From NCBI RefSeq assembly GCF_021646545.1, contig NZ_JAKIRP010000006.1, positions 361,826 through 425,825 of the forward strand: a DNA stretch of 64,000 bases, read 5' to 3'. The notes beneath the pieces are model-generated. The model saw nothing but the letters and a program-made list of their open reading frames with translations, made no database searches and had not been told where the DNA came from. Position 1 is the first letter of the stretch. Every line of letters starts with the position of its first letter. Positions 16,362 to 25,167 of the stretch are shown here, one piece after another. Source of the DNA: Chitinophaga filiformis. Lineage in GTDB: Bacteria; Bacteroidota; Bacteroidia; Chitinophagales; Chitinophagaceae. Both the position numbers and the translations under genes were made by a program.

Positions 16362-17642
16362 ATGCGTCGTTCTGTTTTTCTCTGGTTGATGCTATTCTTT
16401 GCAGCCTGCAATACTAATAAAAATATGGCAACAAGGTACTATCCTGCTAAAGACTCTTTCCTCGTTACTCTTTTGAACGCTCATGCGGACAGACTGGGCC
16501 CTGTGTTCCGGCAATCGCAGGACTTTGGTTTACAGATCATTTACACCCGCATAGACAGGGACGCGGCGAACCGGCCTCACTTCACCGACTACTATTACCG
16601 GGTTGATACCGGCCGGTATTTCTACCCCGCTTCCACCGTAAAACTGGCGGCAAGCGCCCTGGCCCTGGAGAAACTGAATGACCTGGATATTCCGGGCCTG
16701 GACAGGAATACGCCCATGTTCACCGACAGCCTGAAAGACATTACGCCTGCCGTACTGTCAGATACTACCGCTGCCGGCGGACTACCTTCAGTAGGGCAAT
16801 ATATTAAAAAAATATTATTGGTGAGCGATAACGACGCTTATAATCGTCTCTATGAGTTCATCGGGCAGGAGACCTTTAATAAGAGATTGTGGGAGAATGG
16901 TTTTACAGCTGTCCAGATAAAGCACCGGGTAGGGGTCACGGGAATAGATCCCGAAGAAAACCGGCATACCAACCCCGTCACCTTCCGTCAGGGCGACCGG
17001 GTGATATACAGTCAGCCGGCAGCCTACAGCCGCCTTACCTTCTCTCCCCGGCATGACCTGATGGGAAAAGGGTACTATAATGACAAGGACGAACTGGTGA
17101 ACAGCCCTATGGACGCCTCTCAGAAGAACCGGGTCCCCCTGGCCGACCTTCACGGAATATTACGGCAGATAATTTTTCCGGAAGCTGTAACAAAAGCACG
17201 TCGATTCCGTTTAAGGGATAGCGATTACCAGTTTTTATATCACTGTATGTCTGCGCAACCGGAAGAATCAGCACATCCCCATTACGATACAGCCGAATTC
17301 CACCACAATTATGTGAAATTCCTGTTATTTGGAGGGAAGCAAAGCGACAACATTAATGCGAACATACGTAGTTTCAATAAACCTGGCTGGGCATACGGAT
17401 TTCTGACAGATGTAGCCTATATAGCAGACTTCACACATCATGTAGAATTCATGCTGTCGGCCACCGTATATGTAAATAAAAACGGCATTTTAAGCGACAA
17501 ACATTATCAGTTCGAAGAAACAGGGAAGCCATTCTTAAAAGCATTGGGCGAAATCATTTACGAGTATGAACTACAACGCGCGAAAAAACATCTTCCGGAT
17601 CTGTCGAAATTCAGGTTCGACTATACCAAACGTCTTGAATAA
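16362..17642 (+). CDS. Serine hydrolase lipoprotein (class A beta-lactamase-like fold)
   Basis: 426-residue lipoprotein: MRRSVFLWLMLFFAAC supplies the signal and lipobox. The penicillin-recognition fold is recognised by the SxxK motif STVK (Ser91, Lys94) following RYFYPAS and by the second motif Ser155-Asp156-Asn157 in LLVSDNDAYNRLYEFIG. The third (KTG-type) motif is not obvious; KNG near the C-terminus is a weak candidate. It is much longer than true class A beta-lactamases (about 290 residues), so it is more likely a peptidase or esterase-like surface enzyme than a resistance gene. The next gene, 17684, follows 41 nt later on the same strand. Confidence 0.85.
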   Translation: MRRSVFLWLMLFFAACNTNKNMATRYYPAKDSFLVTLLNAHADRLGPVFRQSQDFGLQIIYTRIDRDAANRPHFTDYYYRVDTGRYFYPASTVKLAASALALEKLNDLDIPGLDRNTPMFTDSLKDITPAVLSDTTAAGGLPSVGQYIKKILLVSDNDAYNRLYEFIGQETFNKRLWENGFTAVQIKHRVGVTGIDPEENRHTNPVTFRQGDRVIYSQPAAYSRLTFSPRHDLMGKGYYNDKDELVNSPMDASQKNRVPLADLHGILRQIIFPEAVTKARRFRLRDSDYQFLYHCMSAQPEESAHPHYDTAEFHHNYVKFLLFGGKQSDNINANIRSFNKPGWAYGFLTDVAYIADFTHHVEFMLSATVYVNKNGILSDKHYQFEETGKPFLKALGEIIYEYELQRAKKHLPDLSKFRFDYTKRLE

Positions 17643-17683
17643 CCTTTTATAACCAAATCAAATTCGCACTAAAAGATAGCAAA

Positions 17684-18400
17684 ATGACAACTAAAAAAAC
17701 TCGAGTGTGGGCAATGGCGGCCCTTGTGACAGTGGTAACCAGCTTCAGCGCCTGCTTAAAAAGTGACAACGTAACTCCTCAGCGGGACAGAGCTGCGGTA
17801 GCTATTATCAATGGTATCCTCACCAGCGGAGACCTGGATTTTTATGATAACAGCACCAAAGTGAATAACGGCGCGCTTTCCATCGGTTTTACCTTCATCG
17901 GATATCCTATTTACGGCGGTATCCGTACGTTCGCTTTCAAAAAGGCCGGTCAGACAACTGATTATGCAGCAGTAACCAGCCTGTATGATTCCCTGACATA
18001 CAATACCGTAGTAGCTTATGGCGATTCCGCTGCACCGCAGATGAGAAGCATTAAAGACGATTTTACGGGCGCTACCCAGACAGCCGTGAACATCCGTTTC
18101 TTCCATTTAAGCCCTACCACCGGCGCTGTTGACCTGTACATTGACGATGTAAAAGTGGACAGCAACCGTACTTACGTGGGCACCAGCGGGTTCAGAACAG
18201 CATTCACACCGCTGACCAAAGGCGTTTTCACCAACAATATCAAGATAAAAGAAGCCGGTACCAACACCGTGCTGGTAGAAAATTCTTCCCCCAGCAACAG
18301 CTTCTCTTCAGGTAGTGTATATACTATTTACCTGATAGGTTCCAAGAATTATACGGACAAGAGAAAATTAGCCGTAAATAACATACGCAGTCTTTACTAA
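17684..18400 (+). CDS. DUF4397 lipoprotein
   Basis: 238-residue lipoprotein with the signal MTTKKTRVWAMAALVTVVTS and a Cys in the lipobox FSAC. The DUF4397 domain is recognised from AAVAIINGILTSGDLDFY and VNIRFFHLSPTTGAVDLYID, two beta-strand repeats of the family. Function is unknown; homologues are typically annotated as anti-sigma-related or surface proteins, without proof. It is probably co-transcribed with the preceding serine hydrolase and ends at a strong terminator (18430-18471). Confidence 0.82.
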   Translation: MTTKKTRVWAMAALVTVVTSFSACLKSDNVTPQRDRAAVAIINGILTSGDLDFYDNSTKVNNGALSIGFTFIGYPIYGGIRTFAFKKAGQTTDYAAVTSLYDSLTYNTVVAYGDSAAPQMRSIKDDFTGATQTAVNIRFFHLSPTTGAVDLYIDDVKVDSNRTYVGTSGFRTAFTPLTKGVFTNNIKIKEAGTNTVLVENSSPSNSFSSGSVYTIYLIGSKNYTDKRKLAVNNIRSLY

Positions 18401-18429
18401 TCTGTAAAATTGCGTTTATACATACCCAG

Positions 18430-18471
18430 GCAGCCGGGATCAATAGTAAAGTTGGTCCCGGCTGCTTTTTT
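18430..18471 (+). terminator. Intrinsic terminator after the DUF4397 gene
   Basis: GCAGCCGGGA and TCCCGGCTGC form a perfect 10-bp stem with a 16-nt loop, followed by TTTTTT. Confidence 0.92.
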
Positions 18472-18550
18472 GTTACAGTGTATCCTTATCCATCGCGTTT
18501 CTCCATTATAGCTTTCTTTTTTTTCTACTATGACACTTCCAAATTTATTG

Positions 18551-18558
18551 TAGGTTTG
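18551..18558 (+). promoter_or_regulatory. -7 box (TAGGTTTG) upstream of the aminotransferase gene
   Basis: An exact TAnnTTTG match 33 nt before the ATG at 18592. The -33 element is not convincing. Confidence 0.4.
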
Positions 18559-18591
18559 TCTCCAGTTAACCCTATAAAACTGTTATTGCAT

Positions 18592-19791
18592 ATGAAGGAA
18601 ATGGAACTCGCCGAAAGGCTGTCGAGGATATCCGAGCCTCAAACGATTAAGATGGCTAAATTAAGCCGTGAGCTGAAAGCCCAGGGTATAGACATTGTAG
18701 ATCTGAGTATAGGAGAACCCGATTTTGACACACCTGCCCATATCAGGGAGGCCGCAAAGAAAGCCATCGATGAAGGCTTTACACATTATACACCTGTTGC
18801 CGGTATTCCGGAACTGCGTAAGGCTGTAGTGCACAAGCTGCAGCGCGATAACGGACTGGAATATACGCCTGACCAGATTGTCGTATCAACAGGCGCCAAA
18901 CAGAGTATTGCCAATGCAGTACTGAGTATCATCAATCCTGGCGACGAAGTGATCATTCCTACCCCCTACTGGGTTACTTACTCAGAACTGGTAAAACTGT
19001 GTCAGGGAGAAGTGGTATTCGTTCCATGCAGTATCGAAAATAAATATAAGATCACGCCGGCCCAGCTGGAAGCAGCCATTACACCGAAGACAAAACTGTT
19101 TATGTTCTCTTCTCCGTGTAACCCAACCGGCTCCGTATACAGCAAAGAAGAGTTGAAAGCACTGGCGGATGTATTTGCAAAACATCCCCAGATCTACATC
19201 ATGGCCGACGAGATCTATGAATATATCAACTATGTTGGTAAACATGAAAGCATTGCCCAGTTTGAAGGCATACAGGAACGTACCATCATCATCAACGGTC
19301 TCAGTAAAGGTTTTGCCATGACCGGCTGGCGTCTGGGCTACCTGGCCGCTCCAAAAGCAGTGGCTAAAGCTGCCGAGAACATCCAGAGCCAGTTTACTTC
19401 CGCCACCAGCTCTATCACGCAGCGTGCTGCCGTCGCAGCCCTCAACGGCGATCTGACCACAGCAGATGCCATGGTAGCTGAGTTTAGGAAAAGACGCGCT
19501 TTTGTTTTCGAACAGCTCAGCAGCATCGCCGGCCTGAAACTGATTGAGCCGGATGGCGCCTTCTATATGTTCCCGGACGTCAGCGCATTCTTTGGTAAAT
19601 CTTATGACGGTGAGGTGATCAACAATGCAGATGATGTCTGCATGTACCTGCTGCACAAGGTGAACGTTTCTACTGTTACCGGCGCTGCATTCGAACAGCC
19701 AAACTGTATCCGTCTCTCCTATGCTACTTCCATGGCGAAACTGGAGGAAGGTATGAAACGCCTGAAAGCAGGATTTGCACAATTAAGCTGA
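18592..19791 (+). CDS. Class I/II aminotransferase (aspartate aminotransferase type)
   Basis: PLP enzyme that moves amino groups between an amino acid (probably aspartate) and 2-oxoglutarate. The start at 18592 gives 399 residues beginning MKEMELAERLSRISEPQTIK; a second ATG at 18601 is equally possible, while the extended upstream frame runs through the promoter. Family features: DLSIGEPDFDTP, FTHYTPVAGIPELR, SSPCNPTGSVY with the Asn that contacts the cofactor ring, YIMADEIYE, and the PLP-binding lysine Lys239 in LSKGFAMTGWRLGY. A homologue named AspC is likely; aromatic or prephenate substrates remain possible. Confidence 0.92.
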   Translation: MKEMELAERLSRISEPQTIKMAKLSRELKAQGIDIVDLSIGEPDFDTPAHIREAAKKAIDEGFTHYTPVAGIPELRKAVVHKLQRDNGLEYTPDQIVVSTGAKQSIANAVLSIINPGDEVIIPTPYWVTYSELVKLCQGEVVFVPCSIENKYKITPAQLEAAITPKTKLFMFSSPCNPTGSVYSKEELKALADVFAKHPQIYIMADEIYEYINYVGKHESIAQFEGIQERTIIINGLSKGFAMTGWRLGYLAAPKAVAKAAENIQSQFTSATSSITQRAAVAALNGDLTTADAMVAEFRKRRAFVFEQLSSIAGLKLIEPDGAFYMFPDVSAFFGKSYDGEVINNADDVCMYLLHKVNVSTVTGAAFEQPNCIRLSYATSMAKLEEGMKRLKAGFAQLS

Positions 19792-19814
19792 TAAGTTAAA
19801 TCAACATTAATATT

Positions 19815-19851
19815 AGCTCCGGTACCACCACATACCGGAGCTTTCTATTTT
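19815..19851 (+). terminator. Terminator after the aminotransferase gene
   Basis: AGCTCCGGTA and TACCGGAGCT form a perfect 10-bp stem with an 8-nt loop, then TTCTATTTT. Confidence 0.88.
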
Positions 19852-19860
19852 ACAGTACCC

Positions 19861-19889
19861 TTGCATATTAATTCATTTCCATATATTTG
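19861..19889 (+). promoter_or_regulatory. Bacteroidota-type promoter of the 19911 gene
   Basis: TTG (19861-19863), an 18-nt spacer and TATATTTG (19882-19889) give the best -33/-7 pair seen in the window. The ATG follows 22 nt later. Confidence 0.6.
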
Positions 19890-19910
19890 CAGCTGTAATA
19901 TCCAATCTGA

Positions 19911-20441
19911 ATGAACATTTCAAATAGCACGTTACTGTTTATCGTACTGGGTGCCGGCGTACTGGCTATCCTTTATATGACCTTAAAAGACATGATCCGC
20001 AAACCGGAAGCCACTCCGGCGCCAGCGGAAAACGCATCGAAACCGGCTACAGACAAAGCTATCCTGCCATTACAGTTACAGGCCTATGAGCGCCTGGTAT
20101 TGCTGGTGGAACGTATTAACCTGCAGAACCTGATCGGACGTATATTCCAGCCGGGATTAACAGCGGTTGACATGCAGGTGGGACTGGTGCAGACTATCAA
20201 AGCTGAATATGAACATAACATCGCTCAGCAGATCTATGTGTCTCCTATGGCCTGGGAAGCGGTAAAAACACTGAAAGAACAAACCATTACCATCATCAAC
20301 CAGGTAGCCAGCCAGCTTCCTCCTGATGCTACAGCAATGGACCTGAACAAACAGATACTGGAAATATTCCTGCAGGCGGAAACTTCTCCTTCCGAACTGA
20401 CTTCACAGATATTAAATGCAGAAGCTAAACGGTTATTTTAA
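19911..20441 (+). CDS. Conserved membrane-anchored protein, DUF7935-like
   Basis: 176 residues with one N-terminal membrane helix (about residues 7-24, TLLFIVLGAGVLAILYMTL), an Ala/Pro-rich linker and a helical cytosolic domain beginning ILPLQLQAYERLVLLVERI. The domain includes LIGRIFQPGLTA and ends EAKRLF. The pattern matches a conserved Bacteroidota family that I recall as DUF7935; its role is unknown. It has its own promoter and converges on the M23-like gene, whose stop codon is only 19 bp away. Confidence 0.7.
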   Translation: MNISNSTLLFIVLGAGVLAILYMTLKDMIRKPEATPAPAENASKPATDKAILPLQLQAYERLVLLVERINLQNLIGRIFQPGLTAVDMQVGLVQTIKAEYEHNIAQQIYVSPMAWEAVKTLKEQTITIINQVASQLPPDATAMDLNKQILEIFLQAETSPSELTSQILNAEAKRLF

Positions 20442-20460
20442 CCGCTTAGCTTTTGCTCCA

Positions 20461-21387
20461 TTACTTTTTCACCATCTCTACCCGCTGAGGTCTGATCACT
20501 TCATACAACAGGTACCCTCTTCCGTTAAAATGGATATAGCGGGGCGGCGACAGGTACCAGGGAATGCCCGGCACTTTTACATGTGCCTGTATATGTAAAT
20601 GCGGTTCAGAGCTGAATCCTGAATTACCCACACATCCCAGGGGATCTCCCTGTTTAACCACATCTCCTTCTTTCACGATCACACTGCCATGTTTCAGATG
20701 GGCCAGGAACACATAACTGTTCACTGTTTCTATCAATACCTGGTTGGTATTGTGCGGTCCCCTGATCATTTCCGGCGGAATATTGTCCGGATCGTCCCCA
20801 ACAGCCCTGACAATGCGGCCATCGCATGGACTATACAATGTATCGCCGAATATTTCATAATCCTCCAGGCGACGGCTGAATATAGCTTTTGCCCGGCTGC
20901 CATTGGGCCTTAACTTCACTATGTCTATGGCATATATAGCCCCACGCAGACTATAGTGAAACAGGTTTGTCGGCAGTCCCTTTCCTCCCTGCAGCACAAA
21001 ATAACGGCCCGTCTTCAGCGGGAAAGCCAGGTCTATAGCCCTCGCTTTTCCGGTAGTGCCTGTAAAATACAGGATACTGAGCGTTAAGAATATTACCGAA
21101 AAGAACAGGTTGCCGACAAAACGCCATACCCGCGGTACCGGCGCATCTTTCTTTTTACGGAAGAAGCCAAGGAATAACGTTAACAGCAGACAGATGCCAA
21201 ATCCCCATTTAGCATCCACAGTAAGGTAGATCCACGTTCCATAGAGATAAATGAACAAACCGAGAGAAAGCCCTAAGATAAACAGGGACCAGCTATGCCG
21301 GAATATCCGGCCGGAAGCAACAAAGACCAGGAAAATACTTAGCAGCGCCAGAGCAAATGTGAGTAGTAACAAAGCGTAAATAAACAT
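20461..21387 (-). CDS. M23-family (LytM-like) metallopeptidase domain membrane protein
   Basis: 308 residues. The first 130 form about four hydrophobic membrane segments (for example LLLTFALALLSIFLVFVASG and FFSVIFLTLSILYFTG). The C-terminal M23 fold shows a YAIDIV strand with the Asp ligand, preceded by LFHYS with a His that may be the first ligand. It continues with CDGRIVRAV, HLKHGSVIVKEGDVVKQGDPLG, and the final HLHIQAHV HxH motif. M23 enzymes cut peptidoglycan cross-links; a membrane-anchored form would act in the periplasm. The first zinc ligand should be confirmed by a structural model. Confidence 0.8.
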   Translation of the reverse strand: MFIYALLLLTFALALLSIFLVFVASGRIFRHSWSLFILGLSLGLFIYLYGTWIYLTVDAKWGFGICLLLTLFLGFFRKKKDAPVPRVWRFVGNLFFSVIFLTLSILYFTGTTGKARAIDLAFPLKTGRYFVLQGGKGLPTNLFHYSLRGAIYAIDIVKLRPNGSRAKAIFSRRLEDYEIFGDTLYSPCDGRIVRAVGDDPDNIPPEMIRGPHNTNQVLIETVNSYVFLAHLKHGSVIVKEGDVVKQGDPLGCVGNSGFSSEPHLHIQAHVKVPGIPWYLSPPRYIHFNGRGYLLYEVIRPQRVEMVKK

Positions 21388-21499
21388 GGCTTATCAGAAA
21401 AAACTTTTTGCAAATTATCAAATTTGTGCTCCGCCGCAATAACGTAATAATTATGTAACATTGCTCCTACGACGACATTTATTCCACGAAATTCAGAAT

Positions 21500-23053
21500 A
21501 TGAAAGATAGTATCAAAACAGATGCCGGTATCACGATCGCACCTGTATATACCAATCCGGTGCCGATGCAGGAGTTACCGGGCGAGTTTCCTTTTACAAG
21601 GGGCGTGCATGCTTCCATGTACCGGGATAAGCTATGGACAATGCGGCAGTATGCGGGATTCAGCACGGCAGAAGCGTCCAACGAACGCTATCACTACCTG
21701 CTCCAACAGGGAGTAATGGGGCTCAGCGTAGCTTTTGACCTGCCCACCCAGATCGGGTATGATTCCGATCATGCTATGTCGGAGGGTGAAGTTGGTAAGG
21801 TCGGCGTCGCCATCGACTCGCTGGAGGACATGGAACGCCTGTTCAAAGGCATCAAGCTGGAGGAGATCTCCACTTCCATGACCATCAATGCTACCGGATT
21901 TATCTTACTCGCACTGTATATTGCCCTGGCAAAAAAGCAAGGTGCTGATCTGAAGAAGATATCAGGTACTATTCAGAATGATATTCTCAAGGAATATGCT
22001 GCCCGTGGTACCTTCATCTACCCTCCCAAGCCTTCTATGCGGCTTATTACCGACATCTTTGACTATTGCAGTCACTCGGTACCCAAGTGGAACACTATCT
22101 CCATCTCAGGATATCATATCCGCGAAGCGGGTGCTAATGCCGTACAGGAGCTCGCGTTTACCCTGGCTAACGGTAAAGCGTACTTAAAGGCAGCGCTGGA
22201 CAAAGGACTGGATATAAATGTCTTTGCCCGTCGTCTCTCATTTTTCTTTAATGCGCATAATCATCTCTTTGAGGAAGTGGCTAAATTCCGTGCTGCCCGC
22301 CGCATGTGGGCGCATATTACCAAAGAGATGGGCGCGACAGATCCTAAGGCGCAGATGATGCGTTTCCATACGCAGACGGGCGGTAGTACGCTGACGGCCC
22401 AGCAGCCGCACAACAACATCGTACGGGTGACTGTACAAACCCTGGCGGCGACACTTGGGGGAACGCAGTCGCTCCATACCAATGGTTATGACGAAGCGCT
22501 GTCACTTCCTACAGAGGCGGCGGCACGGATTGCACTACGTACGCAGCAGATCGTGGGATATGAGAGCGGTATCGCGGATACGGTGGATCCGCTGGCGGGT
22601 TCTTATTATGTGGAGGCGCTGACGAATGAAGTGGAGTCCCGCGCCTGGGAGCTGATCGGCAGGATAGATGTGATGGGAGGTGCTGTCAGTGCGATTGAAC
22701 AAGGGTTCATGCAGGATGAGATAGCGAGGAGTGCTTACCGTTATCAGCAGGAGATTGAGAATGGGGAGAAGATCATTGTGGGGGTGAATAAGTTCGCTGT
22801 GCGCGAAGATGTTACTACAGAAGTATTCCGGATTGATGATAGCATCAGGCAGGTGCAGACGGAGCGGCTGCAGTCGCTGCGGGCGAGGCGGGATAATGTG
22901 GCGGTGACGGCGTTGTTGCAGCGGCTGGAGGCTGCGGCGCAGACGACGGAGAATCTTATGCCGATTGTAGTGGAGGCAGTGGAGAGTTATTGTACGCTGG
23001 GAGAGATTGCGGATACGTTACGGAAGGTGTGGGGCGAGTATAAAGGCGTTTGA
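21500..23053 (+). CDS. Acyl-CoA mutase large subunit (methylmalonyl-CoA mutase family)
   Basis: Carbon-skeleton mutase catalytic barrel that works with coenzyme B12. The start at 21500 gives 517 residues (MKDSIKTDAGITIAPVYTNP). Family segments are FTRGVHASMYRDKLWTMRQY, GLSVAFDLPTQIGYDSDH, SISGYHIREAGANAVQELAF, RFHTQTGGSTLTAQQP, and LHTNGYDEALSLPTE. The roughly 130-residue C-terminal B12-binding domain (DxHxxG) is absent, as in IcmA-type large subunits that pair with a separate small subunit. No such partner gene is adjacent. Isobutyryl-CoA, methylmalonyl-CoA or another acyl-CoA could be the substrate. Codons in the last third (after about 22560) are noticeably richer in G-ending triplets than in the first part. 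Confidence 0.88.
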   Translation: MKDSIKTDAGITIAPVYTNPVPMQELPGEFPFTRGVHASMYRDKLWTMRQYAGFSTAEASNERYHYLLQQGVMGLSVAFDLPTQIGYDSDHAMSEGEVGKVGVAIDSLEDMERLFKGIKLEEISTSMTINATGFILLALYIALAKKQGADLKKISGTIQNDILKEYAARGTFIYPPKPSMRLITDIFDYCSHSVPKWNTISISGYHIREAGANAVQELAFTLANGKAYLKAALDKGLDINVFARRLSFFFNAHNHLFEEVAKFRAARRMWAHITKEMGATDPKAQMMRFHTQTGGSTLTAQQPHNNIVRVTVQTLAATLGGTQSLHTNGYDEALSLPTEAAARIALRTQQIVGYESGIADTVDPLAGSYYVEALTNEVESRAWELIGRIDVMGGAVSAIEQGFMQDEIARSAYRYQQEIENGEKIIVGVNKFAVREDVTTEVFRIDDSIRQVQTERLQSLRARRDNVAVTALLQRLEAAAQTTENLMPIVVEAVESYCTLGEIADTLRKVWGEYKGV

Positions 23054-23059
23054 TCATCG

Positions 23060-23252
23060 GTAGCTCGGTAGGACGACTGGCTGTCACATTTTGTTTTGTT
23101 CGTTTGAGGTGATTTTGTAACTACAGTAGCTTGGTCACTGGCTTTGAATTTTTGTTTTTGTTCGTTTGAGAAGCTTTGGTAACTACGGTAGCTCGGTCAC
23201 TGGCGTTGAATTTTTGTTTTGTTCTTGAGGAGCTTTGGTAACTACGGTAGCT
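23060..23252. repeat. Three tandem units of about 62 bp
   Basis: GTAGCTCGGT or a close variant recurs at 23060, 23126, 23188 and 23247, giving units of 66, 62 and 59 bp. Each unit carries CACTGGC-like sequence, TTTTTGTTTT and TGGTAACTAC. The last occurrence runs straight into the CGGT end of the 153-bp element. Confidence 0.85.
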
Positions 23253-23405
23253 CGGTTTCAGGTGGGACCACTGGCTGTAGTTCTTTGAAGTTCCTTGCAA
23301 TTGAGCGATGGGAGGTCGTATTGGGCCGTTGGATATCCATTAAACCCCTGGTGGTGCGGATTGGCACTTCAAACAACTAAGGCCAGTGATCTCCACCTGA
23401 AACCG
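23253..23405. repeat. 153-bp palindromic element, full copy
   Basis: The left end (38 nt, starting CGGTTTCAGGTGGGACCACT) and the right end (39 nt, finishing GTGATCTCCACCTGAAACCG) are imperfect inverted repeats. The middle holds a GGAGGTCGTATT motif and TTAAACCCCTGGT. There is no obvious target-site duplication and no encoded protein. Other full copies at 27805, 28035 and 28551 are also exactly 153 bp. Confidence 0.9.
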
Positions 23406-23684
23406 CTGCTACCTCCGGACGGACGATTGGTGGCCAGCTTCTGATTGTAATACTGGATACTGGCTAATCCTGTCACTGTATTGGTTAATTGCCGACATAT
23501 CCTGAGGGGTGCATGGACGAACATTATGAACAATTTAAACACTCTTTGAAAGCTACATTGACTTTTTGGAATGTTCATCAATGCTCAATGTTGTTCGTGA
23601 TACATGATTATCTCACGCTCAGGCGTTTTAGGGCAATTCTCATTTGATTATCTGTAATTCATAATAGTATTGTATTTTTAGGCC

Positions 23685-24581
23685 ATGTCTTCAATTTATT
23701 ATAACGCCTGCCCGGTGTGTGGGGCCGGCAATATACACAAGGTATTGACTGCCAAAGATTATACTGTGTCGGGCGAATCATTTGATATCTATCATTGCGG
23801 GCATTGCAGCGGAAGGTTTACCCAGCATGTTCCAGGCCCGGCGGAAATAGGTCGTTACTATCAATCACAGGATTATATTTCCCATTCTGAGACCCGTAAG
23901 GGATTGATCAACCGCTTGTACCACAGCGTACGAAAGATCACCATGCGCTCTAAACAGAACTGGGTAAAAGCTGCTACAGGACTAAAGCAAGGTACGCTGC
24001 TGGATATAGGTTGCGGTACCGGCGCCTTCCTGCACTATATGAAACAACTTGGCTGGCAGGTCACTGGCCTGGAACCTGACGAAATTGCCAGGAATAATGC
24101 CAAAACACTTTATAACATCGAACCACTGCCCTCCTCTGAACTGTTCTCCCTGCCGGCGCAACAGTTTGATGCAATCACTATGTGGCATGTACTCGAACAT
24201 GTGCATTCCCTGCATGATTACTTAAAACAGATCCGTACTTTGCTGAAACCAGAAGGCTCTCTTCTTATCGCAGTGCCGAATTATACATCTCCTGATGCGG
24301 AACATTATGCGTCCTTCTGGGCCGCCTATGATGTGCCACGACATCTCTACCACTTCTCCCCTTCCTCTATGGAAGTCCTGCTGAAACAACATAAGATCCG
24401 GATCGTACGTAAACATCCTATGGTGTTTGATGGATTCTATGTGAGCCTGCTCAGTGAGAAATACAAAACCGGTGGTAATGGCTTGTTTAAAGGCTTCTGG
24501 AATGGATTTATTTCCTACAGAAAAGGACTGAAAAACGTAGATAGATGCAGCTCTGTTGTGTATGAATGTAAAGCCGAATAG
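23685..24581 (+). CDS. Class I SAM-dependent methyltransferase with N-terminal zinc-ribbon-like segment
   Basis: 298 residues. The N-terminus has CPVCG (residues 9-13) and a later CGHC (near residue 38), a likely zinc knuckle. The Rossmann domain shows motif I LLDIGCGTGAFLHYM, the acidic VTGLEPDE, motif IV FDAITMWHVLEHV and LLKPEGSLLIAVPN. The layout matches the methyltransferases with an N-terminal zinc-binding segment often found in sugar or polysaccharide biosynthesis clusters. The acceptor is unknown, and no such cluster surrounds it. An 84-bp tandem array sits between its stop codon and the next terminator. Confidence 0.85.
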   Translation: MSSIYYNACPVCGAGNIHKVLTAKDYTVSGESFDIYHCGHCSGRFTQHVPGPAEIGRYYQSQDYISHSETRKGLINRLYHSVRKITMRSKQNWVKAATGLKQGTLLDIGCGTGAFLHYMKQLGWQVTGLEPDEIARNNAKTLYNIEPLPSSELFSLPAQQFDAITMWHVLEHVHSLHDYLKQIRTLLKPEGSLLIAVPNYTSPDAEHYASFWAAYDVPRHLYHFSPSSMEVLLKQHKIRIVRKHPMVFDGFYVSLLSEKYKTGGNGLFKGFWNGFISYRKGLKNVDRCSSVVYECKAE

Positions 24582-24619
24582 GGACGATTGGTGAGCGATT
24601 CAGTGTATGAATTGATCAT

Positions 24620-24975
24620 TAGTTAGTGATCGGTTGTTAGCGCTTAGCAGTAATCAATTAGAAATTTACAACCAATGATCGATTAGCTGGCAATTCGTAG
24701 CAATCATTAGTGGTTGGCCTGTCAGTGATTGATAGCAATCAATAACGATTTATAACGGCGATTGATTAGCTAGCGATCCGTAGTAATCAATTAGTGGTTG
24801 GCCTGTCAGTGATTGATAGCAATCAATAACGATTTATAACAGTGGTTGATTAGCTAGCGATCCGTAGTAATCAATTAGTGATTGATCGGATAGTAATTGA
24901 TAGTGATCAATAATGATCTATAACATTGATCGATTATCCAGCACTTCGGAGCAATCAATTAGTGATCTCTAACGC
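24620..24975. repeat. Tandem array with an 84-bp unit
   Basis: GGTTGGCCTGTCAGTGATTG recurs at 24712 and 24796 with identical downstream sequence. A diverged third unit continues at about 24880, and degraded units precede 24700. About four units in total. The units are AT-rich with many short inverted words around AATCAATTAG. Confidence 0.85.
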
Positions 24976-25011
24976 TTCGATTAACATTAAATATCAAGAT
25001 CTTCCAATAGC

Positions 25012-25057
25012 AAAGCCAGAGACGGATAGCGGAAAGCTACGTCTCTGGCTTTTTTTT
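25012..25057 (+). terminator. Intrinsic terminator downstream of the methyltransferase
   Basis: AAAGCCAGAGACG pairs with CGTCTCTGGCTTT (13 bp), with TAGC/GCTA extending the stem inside the loop, then T8. It lies 430 bp after the methyltransferase stop, beyond the tandem array. Confidence 0.9.
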
Positions 25058-25167
25058 GACGATAGTGGTCACGGCAACAGCATCTGAGAACGATGACCTG
25101 ATGACCCGATGGCATGCTGCTATGGCTATCGTCTGCTCATGCATCAGCTAATAAGGGATCTTATGAG

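Larger units (their letters stand above)
23054..23684. other. 631-bp gene-free region with repeats
   Basis: No gene is apparent. It contains three tandem units of 59-66 bp (23060-23252), then a full 153-bp palindromic element (23253-23405). About 280 bp of ordinary sequence follow, leading to the methyltransferase start. Confidence 0.75.
24582..25167. other. 586-bp gene-free region, mostly tandem repeat
   Basis: Contains the 84-bp tandem array (about 24620-24975), rich in ATCAAT/ATTGAT and GATC words, and a strong terminator (25012-25057). No gene was seen. Confidence 0.75.

Noticed and set aside
16362..17642. Possible beta-lactamase resistance gene
   Set aside because: SxxK and SDN motifs fit the fold, but the protein is 426 residues long and no convincing KTG motif is present.
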